Of a stretch of 64,000 nt of DNA, positions 1-11,280 are shown in pieces. Under the pieces are notes generated by a model that saw only the letters and a program-made list of their open reading frames with translations, was not told the origin of the DNA and searched no databases. The translations under genes and the position numbers were made by a program. Positions within the stretch are counted from its first letter, which is position 1. Each line of letters begins with the position of its first letter. Source of the stretch: Cyanophora paradoxa (Eukaryota; Glaucocystophyceae; Cyanophorales; Cyanophoraceae); contig QPMI01000202.1 in assembly GCA_004431415.1 (NCBI GenBank), positions 1 through 64,000 of the forward strand. The letters run 5' to 3'.

Positions 1-1634
1 GGGGGCGTAGTCCCGCCAGTTCGGGGCGCCCAGATACAAGGGGACCTGGGCGCCCCGGTGAGCGAGCGAGCGCCGCTTGGGCCGCGGCGGTGACCGGCCG
101 CACCGTCCCCGCGGTGTACCCCTCGTACAGCTTCTCGGTGACGTAGTCCGTGACGCGCGTGTTCTCGAAGGCGAGGTAGAACTTGTATGCCTGGGGCGCG
201 GGTCTCGGGGGCGGGTGCGGGATTCCGGGGCGTGGGTGCGGGCGCACGCTGAGGGTGATGACCTTCTCTGTGATGCGGCTGCCCTTGGCGCGCTGCCTCG
301 CCTCCTCCGGGATCTCCTGCGCTCCGCGGATCAGAGGCTGAGACGGGGGAGGCGAGGAGCTGCGCAGGGGCGCGGGGCGGGCCCTGTTGCGCTTGCACCC
401 GCCGAAGGAGTGCATGGAGACGCCGGCCGCCTCGAGCTCCTGCGCGCCGCCCCGCGTGCGCTCGAGCCTTGGCGTGGGCGCGGGCGGGGAAGGGCGCCGC
501 GGCGCGGGGCGCGCGCGCCTCGATGACGCGGAGGCGCTCGGGGGCGCAGTTGGAGACGAAGAAGGCCGCCATCGCCTCGGCGCCCTTCGGCTTGGGCGCG
601 TCGAAGATGCTGTAGTCCCACCACGAGACGTACGGGAACGGCACGTCGCTCCCCTGCGCCGCCCCCGCCCCCGTCCGCCCAGGCCCCAGGGGCGAGGGCC
701 GGCGAGGGCGCACCCGTTCGAGGCTCGAGAGGACATCCCACCCCGCGTCGCGGTACCCTGCCGCCCCGCCGGCCTCGGCCGAGGCCTGGCCCCGGCCGGC
801 GGTCCAAGGAGCGGGGTACTCACCCGCGACGGAGGCCTGGGGGTACGTCTCCGGGCTCTCCATCGACTGGACGACGTTCAGCTGCGAGGGGTACGGGACG
901 GATGAGGGGGGTGGGGGAGGGCAGGGGGGGATGGGAGGGGCCCCGCGCCTGGGCCTCGCACTCCTTGTCCCAGTCGCGGCTGAGGCGGTCGGGGGCGCGC
1001 CCCTTCTTCGCGTCCGCCACCGCCGCCGCCGCCGCGTCGTGCGTGTACGCGCACGGCACGTCGCACGGGATGTACTTCTGCGACGCGGGCGGGGGTAGGG
1101 GCGTCGGCGGCGCGGAAGGGGTACGGTGCTACGGAGGGCGCGGAACGCACCGTGTCGGTGGGGTAGCTGGTCCAGATGAGCACGGGGTCCCTGTCGAAGC
1201 TCCTCCCCTCGTTCTCGATGCAGCCCCCTTTCTCAATGCGGCCTCGGATGTACGCTTGGAGGTCCTGCGGGGGCTCCTCCCGAGTTTCGGGATCTGTGGC
1301 GGCGTCGGAAGGGACGGGCGAGGAGGCGCTGCCACGCTGGGCGAGAAAGACCGAGGAAGCTGAGCAGGGGGAAGCCAGTGTCGGGGTCCCGCGGCACGGG
1401 GCACACCGCCTCTGAGCCCGAGCTTCGCGCCCGGCGCCGCTCCGCCTCCTCTGTGGCGAACGGCGCGCTCGGCGCGGCGGGGACGTCCGCGGCAACGTTC
1501 GTCACAGAGGAGGCGGAGCGGCGCCGAGCGCGAAGCTCGGGCGAGTAAGCGTAGTGAGCTGCCACGAGGAGCAGCAGCCACGCGAGGTAGCTGCCTGTGA
1601 TGGCCCGCCTGAACGTCCTCAGCCGTAGCCGCAT
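1..1634 (-). CDS. alpha-1,3-fucosyltransferase-like (GT10), 3' end outside window
   Basis: Probable Golgi type II membrane enzyme that transfers fucose from GDP-fucose to glycans. The ATG at 1634 opens MRLRLRTFRR followed by a hydrophobic anchor (SYLAWLLLLVAAHYA). Further exons on the minus strand give VLIWTSYPTDT (about 1160-1200), a VPCAYTHD motif (about 1045), QSMESPETYP (about 840-870), DVPFPYVSWWDYS (about 610-650) and SMHSFGGCKRNR (about 395-425). The family signature YKFYLAFENTRVTDYVTEKL (about 130-190) continues across a 58-nt GT-AG intron (46-103) into PLYLGAPNWRDYAP. This order is that of GT10 enzymes: acceptor half first, then the GDP-fucose-binding half. An intron from about 1349 to 1290 joins the stem region to the catalytic domain in frame. 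The C-terminus lies beyond base 1. The family call is strong; linkage specificity cannot be told. Confidence 0.9.
1416..1542. repeat. 47-bp near-perfect inverted repeat inside the fucosyltransferase stem region
   Basis: The left arm 1416-1462 and right arm 1496-1542 are reverse complements over 47 bp with two mismatches by eye, separated by a 33-bp spacer. The reading frame of the fucosyltransferase passes through both arms without a stop (ELRARRRSASS ... ATEEAERRRARSS). A 55-nt GT-AG interval (about 1456-1510) also sits inside the hairpin, but removing it puts the next exon in a less protein-like frame. It may be a captured hairpin element, an introner-like insertion or a local inverted duplication. 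Confidence 0.85.
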
Positions 1635-2681
1635 CGCTTCACAGCTATCACCCGCCTCACGGGCTCGCCGCTCGCTGCAGCTGCCGCCTCACGCGCTTGC
1701 CGCGCTTCGCGCCGGGGCGCTGCTGCAGCTGGCGGCGCTGGGGGTCCGCCTCATGATCAAGTGCGTCACCACTTCCACTTTCGGATCGGAGCGGCTCAGC
1801 GCAGCTTCCCTCGATCGCTACGTCGTTCGAAGCGGAAGCTGTGCCCGTACGCGTCGGCGCTAGCGCTCTATTTCGCTCAGATCGAATCCTGAGACGCGGG
1901 TCCCGCTCCCGGCGGGCCGCGTTTAGGAGAACGGCTTCCCCGAATCTTTCCCCCACCAGTAAGCGTGACTCAAACCCCATTTTCTCAACTTGTGCAACCT
2001 CAAGGCGGGGGTAAATCAATGTTTAGCAATGGCCCCCGGAGCTTAAAGCGATCGGGGCCGTACATACGCGTGAGCTTGCAACTTGCAAGGCTATCCGCAG
2101 CAGCTCTCGATCGTGCGCCCTCGCCGCCACGTAGGAAGGCCGCCCAGCCTCGCCCGCATAAGCCGAACAGCGCCAGCACGTTTCGCCGCGAGCGGCGGCG
2201 CCAGATTTGTAGGGAACGAGATCCAGCCCGCAAGCTCTCCGCAACTTAGCTGAGTCATTGGGGGAGGGACGCATCCAAAAGGTGTGCTGGGCGCTGGGAT
2301 GGTTCGGCCGTGGCCTCTGGGCTGACGCGATGCCCGGGGGAGGGACCAGCTCCTCCTGCGCTGCGCGCCCGCGGCCTGTCTGCGGCTGCCAGTAGCACCT
2401 AGACAGCTCCCATGAAGCGGAGGGTGCGCGCGTCCGCCCCGCCCGCGGCGCCCGCGGCGCCCGCTATCGGACCGACCCTTTTCGGCTGAGCTATGGGACC
2501 CTCTTCAGGACCGCTCAAGCGCCTACGGCCCCGGCGGCGCGGAGAGCGATGGGGGCGGCAGCAAGACGCTGACATCGCGCCGGGCCTCGCAGCACAGGGG
2601 TTCGCTCGCCCCGGGCCCCTCCGCGCCGTGGGGTCGCCACGTGACGCCGGGGCGCCCCAGGGTCTGTGGCGCGCATAGGAA
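1635..2681. other. divergent intergenic region
   Basis: About 1 kb between the divergent starts of the fucosyltransferase (minus) and the TmcB/TmcC-like gene (plus). It should hold both promoters. It is less GC-extreme than the genes around 1860-2280. No conserved coding frame, RNA gene or clear TATA element was recognised. Open frames here carry no recognisable motif. Confidence 0.5.
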
Positions 2682-5600
2682 ATGGCGACATCTTCGCGGG
2701 GAGCGAGCTCACGAAGAAGCGTCGCGTTGGTTCGTGCCGGCTAGGCCGCCCCGCCCCCGGCCCTCAACCGGCCTGCGTGCGCAGAGGCCCTCCTCTTCCC
2801 CGTCTTCTACGCGCTGTGCGAGGTGCCGCCCGCCCCGCCCTCGCACGCCGGCGCGCCCCCGGCGCAATGGGCGTGGCGGCACTGACGGGGCCGGGCGGCG
2901 GGCGGGGCGCAGAAAGAGCGTGAGAAGTCTAGCTTCGAGAAGATGGTCGGGCCGGTGCGCACGCGGCGTCGCGCCTGAGTGTGGTTCGCGGCCGGCCGAG
3001 CGGCCGACCTCGCCGGCGCGCGCCGCCGCAGCTCCTCTGGCTGCCCGACGTCTTCCAGCTGCTGGCGCTCTGCATCCAGGGGAGCCACACCTGGCACCAC
3101 TCCGCCGTCCGCTGGAGTGCGCTCCCGCCCCGCCCCGCCCCGCCTCCCCCCGGGCTTCCCCGCCGAGCGCGCCCGGCCGCAGTCGACGTGCTCGGTAACT
3201 TCAGCACCATCATCACCGACTCGATGGGCTCCGCCGGTGCGCCCCGCCGGGGCCGGGGCTTGTGGCGCGCGGGAGGCGACCCGCGGGGGCAGGCTTCAGC
3301 GCGCTCTTCTGGCTGTCGAACGCACTGGTGCTGATGGCCCTCCTCGACACGATCTTCGTCGCCTTCCTCTTCAAGGTGGCCCGCAGCCCCCGCCCGCCCC
3401 CGCCCCGCCCCGCCCCGCCTGACGCCGCCCCGCCCCGCGCGCCCCGCAGCGGCAGATCTACACCATGCTCTGGCCCGTCAAGGCCCTGCGGCTGCTCACG
3501 GGAACCAGTGCGCCCCTCCCTGTCCCCTCCCGTCTCCAACTCGAGCGGGGCCGGGGCCGACCGCGCCGGCCCCTCCCCGCAGTCGTGACGGCCTTCTTCA
3601 TCCCCGTGCTCTCGTTCCTCCTCGTGGGCCCGCAGTGCGCGGTGCAGGCGCCGGACCTGCGGCGCGCCCTCGCCGGGGGCGACGCCCTGGACTGCCTCTC
3701 CTTCCCCCTCATCATCATGAACGCCGTCTCCGCCCTCTTCCTCCTCCCCTTCCTCGCCTTCGGCCTGGTCGTGTCGCTCCTCTACTACAACTACGACTGG
3801 AAGAGGCGCGCCTCCGCCGCCGGCGCCCCCGCCCGCGCCCGCGGCGGCGCTGAGGCGGGCGCAGCGGGGACCTGGTGGCGCAGGCGCACGGGCGCATCGA
3901 GGGGGTCTTCACCGCCGCCAGGGCCTTCCTCGTCATCCTCGCCGCCCTCGTCCCCCCGGACAGCTTCTGGGTCCCCTTCGCCCTCCTCGTCGTCACCGCC
4001 GGCCTCTCCCTCGCCTACGCCCTCTTCCTCCCGTCCGCCCCCGCCTCCCGCCACCTCCGCCGGCACCGACGGCCGAGGCGGCCGCGCAGGTACTACAAGT
4101 ACCGGGTGAACGCGTTCCGGTCGGGCCTGATGTCGGCGACCTCGTTCTTCGCCCTCGCGACCCTCATCCTCTCCGCGCTCCCCGAGGAGGCGTCCGACGG
4201 GGCCCGCCTGGGCGCCAGCGTCGTCCTCCTGCTCCTCTCCGCCGCCGCCTTCTTCGCGGGGCCGGCGGTGACGCGGTGGCGCTACCGGCGGCTGCAGCGG
4301 GCGAGGGAGAGCCCGCTGGTGCGCATGCAGACGGAGATCGCGGCGCAGGGCGGCCCGGGGACGTTCAGCCCGGCGGGGGGGAGGCGCGGGGCGAGCCCCC
4401 TCTCCTCCGTCGTCATCCACTCGGGCAGCGCCCAGAACCTCGACGCCGCCGCCGCCGCCGCCGCCGCCGCTGCCGTCGACGACGCCGTGCGCCTTGCCAC
4501 CCTTGGCCCCGCCCCGCCGCCCCCGGCTGCTGAGGGCGGCGGCGACGGCAGGAGGAGGGGGCGGGGCAGGGGCGGGTGCAGGGGCGGGTGCGGAGCGTGC
4601 TCTCCGCGTCGAGCTCCGTGAGCCCCGCGCCGAACGCCGCGGTGACGAGCCGCGGACGGATCTTCTGGTTCGAGACCGACGTCGAGATCGCCACGCGCTT
4701 CGTGCACGAGAAGGACAACCTGGGGAAGCGGGGCGCGGCGGCGGAGGGCGAGGCGCCGGCGGAGAAGCTGTTCGCGGAGGCGGAGGGTGTCTTCGCGGAG
4801 GGGGCGCGCCAGTTCGGCGGGGCGAGCGCCTTCATCAGCCTCGCCCGCATCATCTACCTCCAGTCCCTGAGCGCCAACGAGAGCCAGATGATGTTCGAGT
4901 GGAAAAAATTCGGGAGCTTGAAGCCTCGCTTTGATCATCGATTCATGGCGTATCAGGTAACGTGTACCGGCGTGTCCGGATCCAGCTATCCAGCTAACGT
5001 GTACCGGCGCCCGATATCTCAGCTGCGCAACGACCAGGCGCACATGTCGCAGGGGCACGAGGCCGGCGCCCGCGGGCAGCGGATGAACATCGTCCAGGTG
5101 CGCGGGGGCGGCCTCGGGCGGGGGGCGCCCGGGCCGGCCTCACGGGCGGTGGCGCAGATGATGGAGTTCGCGCGAGACATGCGCGTCGCCATCAAGAGCC
5201 ACAACGAGGCGGTCCGACCGCTCCTCGCCTCTGCCCCCTCCCCTCCCCTCTCCTGCTCCCCGCACTGAGCGCCCCGCCTCCGCAGCTCAAGCTCCTCCGC
5301 AGCTTCTACATGTGGGCCTACAAGCAGAAGTGCGGCCGGCGACGGCGCCGGCGCCCCCGGCTGGGCCCCGCGCCCTGACCCCCGCCCCCGCAGGTACAAG
5401 GACTCGGAGTCGGCCGGCCGCCGCCTCGACGCCATCGACAAGGCCAAGGTCCGCCCCCGGCCCGCCACCCGCAGGCCCCGTGGCGCCCCCCCGAGCGTGC
5501 GCAGCGGCGCGCCTCGACCGTGTACAGCAAGCTGCTCGAGCAGTTCCCCACCTCGGCGCCCCTCCTCCGCAACTACGGTCCGCCCGGCCCCCGCCCGGCC

Positions 5601-8600
5601 CCCGAGCCGCGAGCCGGGCCGACGCTTTCGCCGCAGCGGTGTACGTGCGGGACATCGAGAACGACGAGGACTACGCCAACTCGTTCTTCTCCCAGGCCCG
5701 CCCCCGCGCCCCGCGCACCCCGCCCCGCCCCGCCCGCTGAGCCGGCGGGGGGCGCGCAGGCGGACTACATCGAGGAGCAGAACGCGCGGGCGGCCGGCGT
5801 GGACGGGGAGACGGCGAGCGGGCGGGACAGCTCGGCGGCGGGGGACTCGAGCAGCGCGGGGGGCAGCAGCGCGAGCGGGCGGCGGCGGAACACGGCGGCG
5901 GCGCCACGGGTGAAGAAGAACCGGGCGGTGCGGACGCTCTTCTTCATCATCGCGATCTGCACGGTGGTGCTCGTCGCGGAGCCCATCATCTTCTTCATCG
6001 TCTCCCAGGAGCTCTTCAAGATGTACGACGCCAGGTGACCCCGCCCGCCCCCCGCCCCGCGCCCCCGCCCCGCCCCTCGCCGAGCCCCGCGGGCAGCATC
6101 GTCGACCTGAACAACGCGGGGCTGCGCCGCAAGCTCTCCCAGGACGTCCTCTACTTCACCCGCTCCGCCCAGGCCCGCCCCCGCCCCGGCCCCCCCGCCC
6201 GCCCCCGCTGACGGCGCCCCCGCAGATGGCCGCCGCGATGAACGACACGACCGCCTACGCCGCCGCCGCCGCCTCCCTCAAGAAGCGCGCCCTCGCCCCG
6301 GCCCGCCCTCCCCCGCCCGCCCCCGCTGACCCCCGCCCAGGTTCTCGGGCGACCTGAAGCGCATCCACGAGAACCTCTACACCAAGGCCGCCAACCTCTG
6401 GTGGTCCCCCACCATCTGGCGCAAGCCCGGTCCGCCCCCCCGCCTGCCCCGCTGAGCGTCTCTCTCCAGCCCGCTCGCCAGCGCGCGAGCTGCTCTCGCC
6501 TCGCCTCTGCTTACGCTCGCGCTGCGGCGGGCAGTGTGGAGCGCGTTCCGGCTGGTGTCGACGGCGCCGGAGCCGGCGACGGTGGTCGTGGACAAGCTCT
6601 CCGCCCTCGACCTCGTCGAGCAGTACGCCGCCTACGCCACCCTCCTCGGCAGCGGTCCGCCCCCGCGCCCCCGAGCCGGCCCCGGACCCGCCCCGAAGCC
6701 CGCTCCGTGCAGGCCCCATCACCCAGTTCAACGGCGACTGGAGCACGCAGAACGCGGGTGATTTGCAGAGCTCCTGTTGTCAGAGTAGACGATCTTGACG
6801 CTTTCGGCAGCGTTCCGGTACATCCTGGACAACGGGCCGACCTCGGTCATCCCGGCGCTGAACGTGAACTGCCGCGCCTACGAGGACGAGATGTTCACCA
6901 CCGCCTACGAGCGCCAGATGATCGTGCGTGCCGCGCCCAAGGCCCTCCCTCTCGCCCGCCTCACGCGCCCCGCGGCAGCTGCTCGCGCTCTTCCTGTTCG
7001 AGGTGCTGACGATCGTGGCGCTGGCCTTCTTCGCCCTCCGCCCCGACGCCATGTTCAAGCGGTGCGCCCCGCCCCGCCTCAGCGAGCCGGGCGCCCCGCG
7101 CCCCCCCGCCCCGCCTGAGCGCCCCGCCAGGATCCGGGAGGCCTCGCTGGGGGCGCAGGACGTGCTCCACAAAGTGCCCCGCCGCTCTATGCGCCGCGTC
7201 TAGTGCGCCCCGCCCCGCGAGCCCCCGCCCCGCCTCCCCCTCGGCGGCTGAGGCGGCGGCAGCTACATCTATAAGGGGCGCGACTACATCGAGAGCGACG
7301 ACGAGGAGGACGAGCAGGCGCTGCCCAAGGGGGCCGAGGGGGCGGCGGCCGGCAAGGCGACGGTGACGAGCGTGGCGGTGGCGGGGAGCGACCACGAGCA
7401 CGAGCACGACGGCTCGGGCGGCGAGACTGACCGCCACGCCGCCCCCGCCCACGCCGTCTGCCCCCTCCGCCCGCCCGCCCCCTCCCGGCGCCCCGCGGGG
7501 CCCGAGGCGGGGCGGCAGGTGACGAACGTGACGCTGGCGCGGCGGGCCTCGGAGGAGGCGACCAACTCGGACTCGGAGGTCGGCTCGGACGCCAGCGCCG
7601 GCCACCACGGCCACGCCCACCACGCCCACCACAGTGCGCCCCGCCCCGCCCCGCCCCTCCCCGGGCCGCCCGCCTGAGGCGCCAGCGGCAGAGGCGCGGC
7701 GGCAGTCGCCGGCCGGCCACCGCGGGGCCGCGGGGCCGTCGGCGCTGAAGCGGGTGGTGGAGGCGGGGGCGGAGGCGGACGGGGAGACGCTGCGGCGGTT
7801 CCTGACGGAGGGGGAGGGCGTGTCGGCGCTGCCCCTCTCCGAGCTCCCCGGCGTCGTCGCCCTCGAGGTGCCCCCGTCCCCCGCAGAGGGGCGCGCCAGA
7901 GGAGGAGCGCGGCCGCGCCTCGGCCCGCTTGCGCCGCTCGCTGACGCGGGGGGCGGCAGCCGGGGTCGTCGCCGTCGAGCTTCGAGGCGGTGAAGCCGGC
8001 GGCGGGGGAGCTGGGGGGCCCCGAGGTCGACGACCTCGAGCTCGGCGCCGACGCCGACGCCGTCATCTCCATCGCCCCCGTCCACCCCGCCGGGGCCGGG
8101 GCCGGGGCCGGCGGCGACGGCTGGCCCTGGGCCCAGCAGCGCGGCGCCGCCGGGGCGGCCGGGGAGGGGCAGCGGGCGTTCACGAGCCCCGCGGGGCGGG
8201 GCCCGAGCGGCAGCCGGGGCAGCTTCGGGAAGCGGCTCGTCTCCGGGGAGAAGCACCACGGGCACGGGCACGGGCACGGGCACCACGGCAAGCACGAGCA
8301 CCACGCCAGCGGCCTCCACGGCCAGGTCCGCCCCGCCCGAGCCCCGCGGGGGGGGCGGCGGCCCGCCCCGCGCCCTACCCGGCCCTACCCCGGCCCTCGC
8401 CGTGACCGCGCTCTGGCCGCCGCAGGAGGCGTCGGCGGCGGTGGCGCAGCTGCTGCGGGCGAACCCGCAGCTGCGGGGCGGCCTCGACGTCGACTCGCCC
8501 AACGACAGCCAGCACGGCGGCCACCGGCGCATCTCCTTCAGCGCCCACGCCCAGCAGTTCACCATGCCGGCCCCGCCCCCCAAGAGCACCCTCGCCGTCC

Positions 8601-9335
8601 GCCCGCCCCGCCTCCTGCGAGCGCGTCCGCCCGACGCCGCCCCCCCGCGCCCAGGCGATCGAGGACATCGACGCGGCGCCCAACCGCGAGCCCGTCGGCG
8701 CAGCGGCGGCCGCCATGGAGCAGGCCGCGGCCGGCCACAGCGGGGCGGGGGCGGGGGCGGGGGCGCGGGGCCGCACGTCGGGGGCCCGCCGGCGCGGCGC
8801 TCGGGGATCCTGCGGCGCTTCTTCTGGCGCTACATCTTTGCCTTCACCCTCGTCGGCCTCATGTGCGCCCGCCCCCCCGGCCCCCGGCGCCCCCTCGCAG
8901 CGGGCTCGCCGGCCGACGCGCTCGCCGGCGCAGCGCGATGGCCAACTTCCTGACCTGCTTCCTCGCCATCCAAGTCGGCAAGTACATCTCCTCCGAGATC
9001 AACACCGGCGGCCGCCGCCGCTACACCGCCCGCGAGGCCCGCCGCCCCCCGCCCCGTCCCCCCCCCCCCCCCCCCCCCCCTGAGGCCGGCGCAGGTCTCG
9101 TTCTTCGCGCGGGAGCTGGCGCTGGCGGACGGGGCGTTCATGCCGAAGCCGCTCATCGCGTGGCGCCTGCAGTCCGACCTCGCCTTCCTCCGCAAGATCC
9201 ACGAGGGCCTCAAGGCGCGCCCCGCCCGCCCCGCCCTCAGCGCCTCGCACCGCTCACGCGTGGGGGGCGCAGTACGGGGACAAGGACTTCAACACGCCGG
9301 GCAGCTCCCTCCGCTACCAGGTCCACCTTCCCGCC

Positions 9336-9366
<31 letters not shown>

Positions 9367-10391
9367 ACCCCACCCCCCTTCTCACGGCGGGGGCAGCCGA
9401 TGGAGGACCTCTTCTACAAGCCCGGCTGCATCCTCCTCGACCAGAAGCTCTGCGCCAACCGCCAGAGCGTCGACCCCGCCCGCACCGGCATCGTCCGCCA
9501 CACGCCGAGCCCCCGCTCCTCCTCCGCCCCCGCCTCACCTCACCGCCCCCCGCAGGGCTTCGACCCGCTCGTCTACTTCTTCCTCGAGCAGGCCGACAGG
9601 GTCCTCAACACCTTCTGGTACTCCTCCCCCGACTTCGTGCCCCCGCCGGCGGAGTACAAGGCGAACCCCTGCCTCAACCTCTTCGACTCGGAGCGCTGCT
9701 CCTACGAGCACAACCCGGCGCGCCTCCCCGACGAGGCCGCCGCCGTCGCCGCCGAGCGCGGCCTGCCCATCCGGGGCTACCACGGGCGGCGGGCGCGGCC
9801 CGGGGTGAAGTACAGCACGGCGGCGCTGGCGGCGGCCAGCCCCGCCCTCGCCTTCGTCATGGAGCAGACCCAGCCGAGCGGCGGGTGAGGGCCCCGCCCG
9901 CCCCCGCCCCCCCTTGGCATCCCCCCTCGACCCCTGAGCCCGGCGCGTGCGGCGCAGCGACTTCTTCGACGGGACGCAGCGGGCGCTGAACCTCTACTTC
10001 GAGGAGCACGTGCGCGCCTCCCCCGCCCCCGCCCCTTCCCCCTGCATCCATCTGACACGCCCGCGCGCCGCTCAGATGGCGCGGCTGAACGCAGTGTCGG
10101 TGGCCCAGGTACATTCAAAACCCTTTCGTTCGGAAAGCTGGCGTTGAATTGACGGGACTGGTTCCGTGCAAGGTGGCGTTCCTGGTGGCGCACCTGGGGC
10201 TGCTGCTGGCGATCACCGTGCTGCTCTTCCGCCCCATGCTCCTCCACCTGAAGCGCGAGTCGGGGCGCCTGGGGCAGCTCCTCTCCACCGTGCCCCCCGA
10301 GGTCGCCACCGACGACAAGTTCTTCGCCCCCTACTTCGCCAAGCACGAGGAGAGCGACGGGGAGGACGGGGAGGAGCACGAGCACGCCTGA
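2682..10391 (+). CDS. TmcB/TmcC-like polytopic membrane protein
   Basis: Very large multi-exon gene. An ATG at 2682 (MATSSRGASSRRSVALV) splices in frame to ALLFPVFYALCE at about 2788. Hydrophobic exons follow: LLWLPDVFQLLALC (3040), ALFWLSNALVLMALLDTIF (3303), VVTAFFIPVLSFLLVGP (3583) and several between 3700 and 4270. The cytosolic repeat region reads LKLLRSFYMW (5287), VYSKLLEQFP (5521) and VRDIENDEDYANSFFSQA (5645), the pattern of the TmcB/TmcC repeat domain named after Dictyostelium tiny macrocysts proteins. More membrane segments follow: RTLFFIIAICTVVLVAEPII (5930), LLALFLFEVLTIVALAFFAL (6980), RRFFWRYIFAFTLVGLM (8815) and VAFLVAHLGLLLAITVLLF (10172). The protein ends in an acidic tail with TGA at 10389. 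Long Ser/Asp/His-rich loops lie between 7280 and 8330. Role unknown; the family is often linked to sensing or signalling. Individual exon limits are approximate. Confidence 0.8.
9333..9369 (+). repeat. poly-C tract followed by (CA)n in an intron
   Basis: A run of about 18 C residues runs straight into about eight CA units inside an intron of the TmcB/TmcC-like gene; the acceptor is the CAG before CCGATGG near 9400. A second C run lies at about 9058-9080. Both are simple-sequence tracts prone to length change. Confidence 0.9.
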
Positions 10392-11113
10392 GGCGCACAC
10401 CGCCCGCCCCCGCCTCCCGCCAGCGCCTTCACATAATTAACCAGCTATCATAATCTAGCGTCCTCCGCGCATATCTACTTATGTTCAGCGCATATCCAGT
10501 TCTAGTCTGTTCTAGATAAGCCTCTGTGGTTTCCCGGCGCTGGTCGCGAAACTTGCTGCAGTTTTTCGCATTGCAGTCACAATCACTTCGTTATCCTGAG
10601 AGTAACTGTGTTCATGATTTTCATATTAATTAGCATAGTAGGATGTGAGAGCATGGAAGGTATACGTAGGATCATTCATTGAATATTGTATCGGTCAGAT
10701 TGTTAGTATTGTTTCTGTTCAGATATTGCGCCCACACGTGGTTTCCAAGCGGTTTTCATCACGAACTTCCACTTTGCAGGGGAGACTCTGAGAAGCATCA
10801 TTAGTGTACAAATATCAATAGCTGCAAGACTGGTCTGGGTCCCATAATGTGTTCTCGAACCTCACACGTAAATATGGCACACGTACTGATGACGTAGCGC
10901 GTGATTTGTAGTTGTGCAATCAACCTGATCACGACGACCTAAGCCTTTTGAAGGACGGCCCCGCCGTGCCGAAATGCACCTGGCAATTTCGATTTGGGCG
11001 CTGGCTCCTTACACCCTGCCGGCTCGCGATCGCCGAGTCGCCAACGTTAACGTTAACGTTGACAGATGCTCTGCAGGCTGGTGCACGCAATAAGCTTAAG
11101 ACGCATAGCCTAG
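10392..11113. other. AT-richer 3' flank between the TmcB/TmcC-like gene and the retrotransposon
   Basis: About 720 bp with much lower GC than the neighbouring genes. No coding exon was recognised. It contains a small GTTAAC-type tandem repeat at 11043-11061. The right edge ends in TAG directly before the first base of the retrotransposon left repeat. Confidence 0.6.
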
Positions 11114-11274
11114 TCGAACCTATGTGAGCGTCAGCGTAGCATAGGGCAGTGTATGGCTGCCAAATAAAGGCAGCCTTGCTTACGCACATATGTACAAGGG
11201 GCGCACTTACAAGTTATAAGTGCGCCCCTGGGGTACAAGCCTCAGTCTTGCTTCGCAGCCAAGGCCTCTAAGCT
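11114..11274 (+). repeat. split direct repeat A1 (left terminus)
   Basis: Identical by eye to 13160-13320 over 161 bp. Inside is a 13-bp perfect stem (11197-11209 pairing with 11217-11229, 7-nt loop) and a second small hairpin, GGCTGCC-AAATAAA-GGCAGCC, whose loop contains AATAAA. The repeat ends six bases before the first gag ATG, so it may act as promoter and leader. Confidence 0.93.
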
Positions 11275-11280
11275 GAGGTC

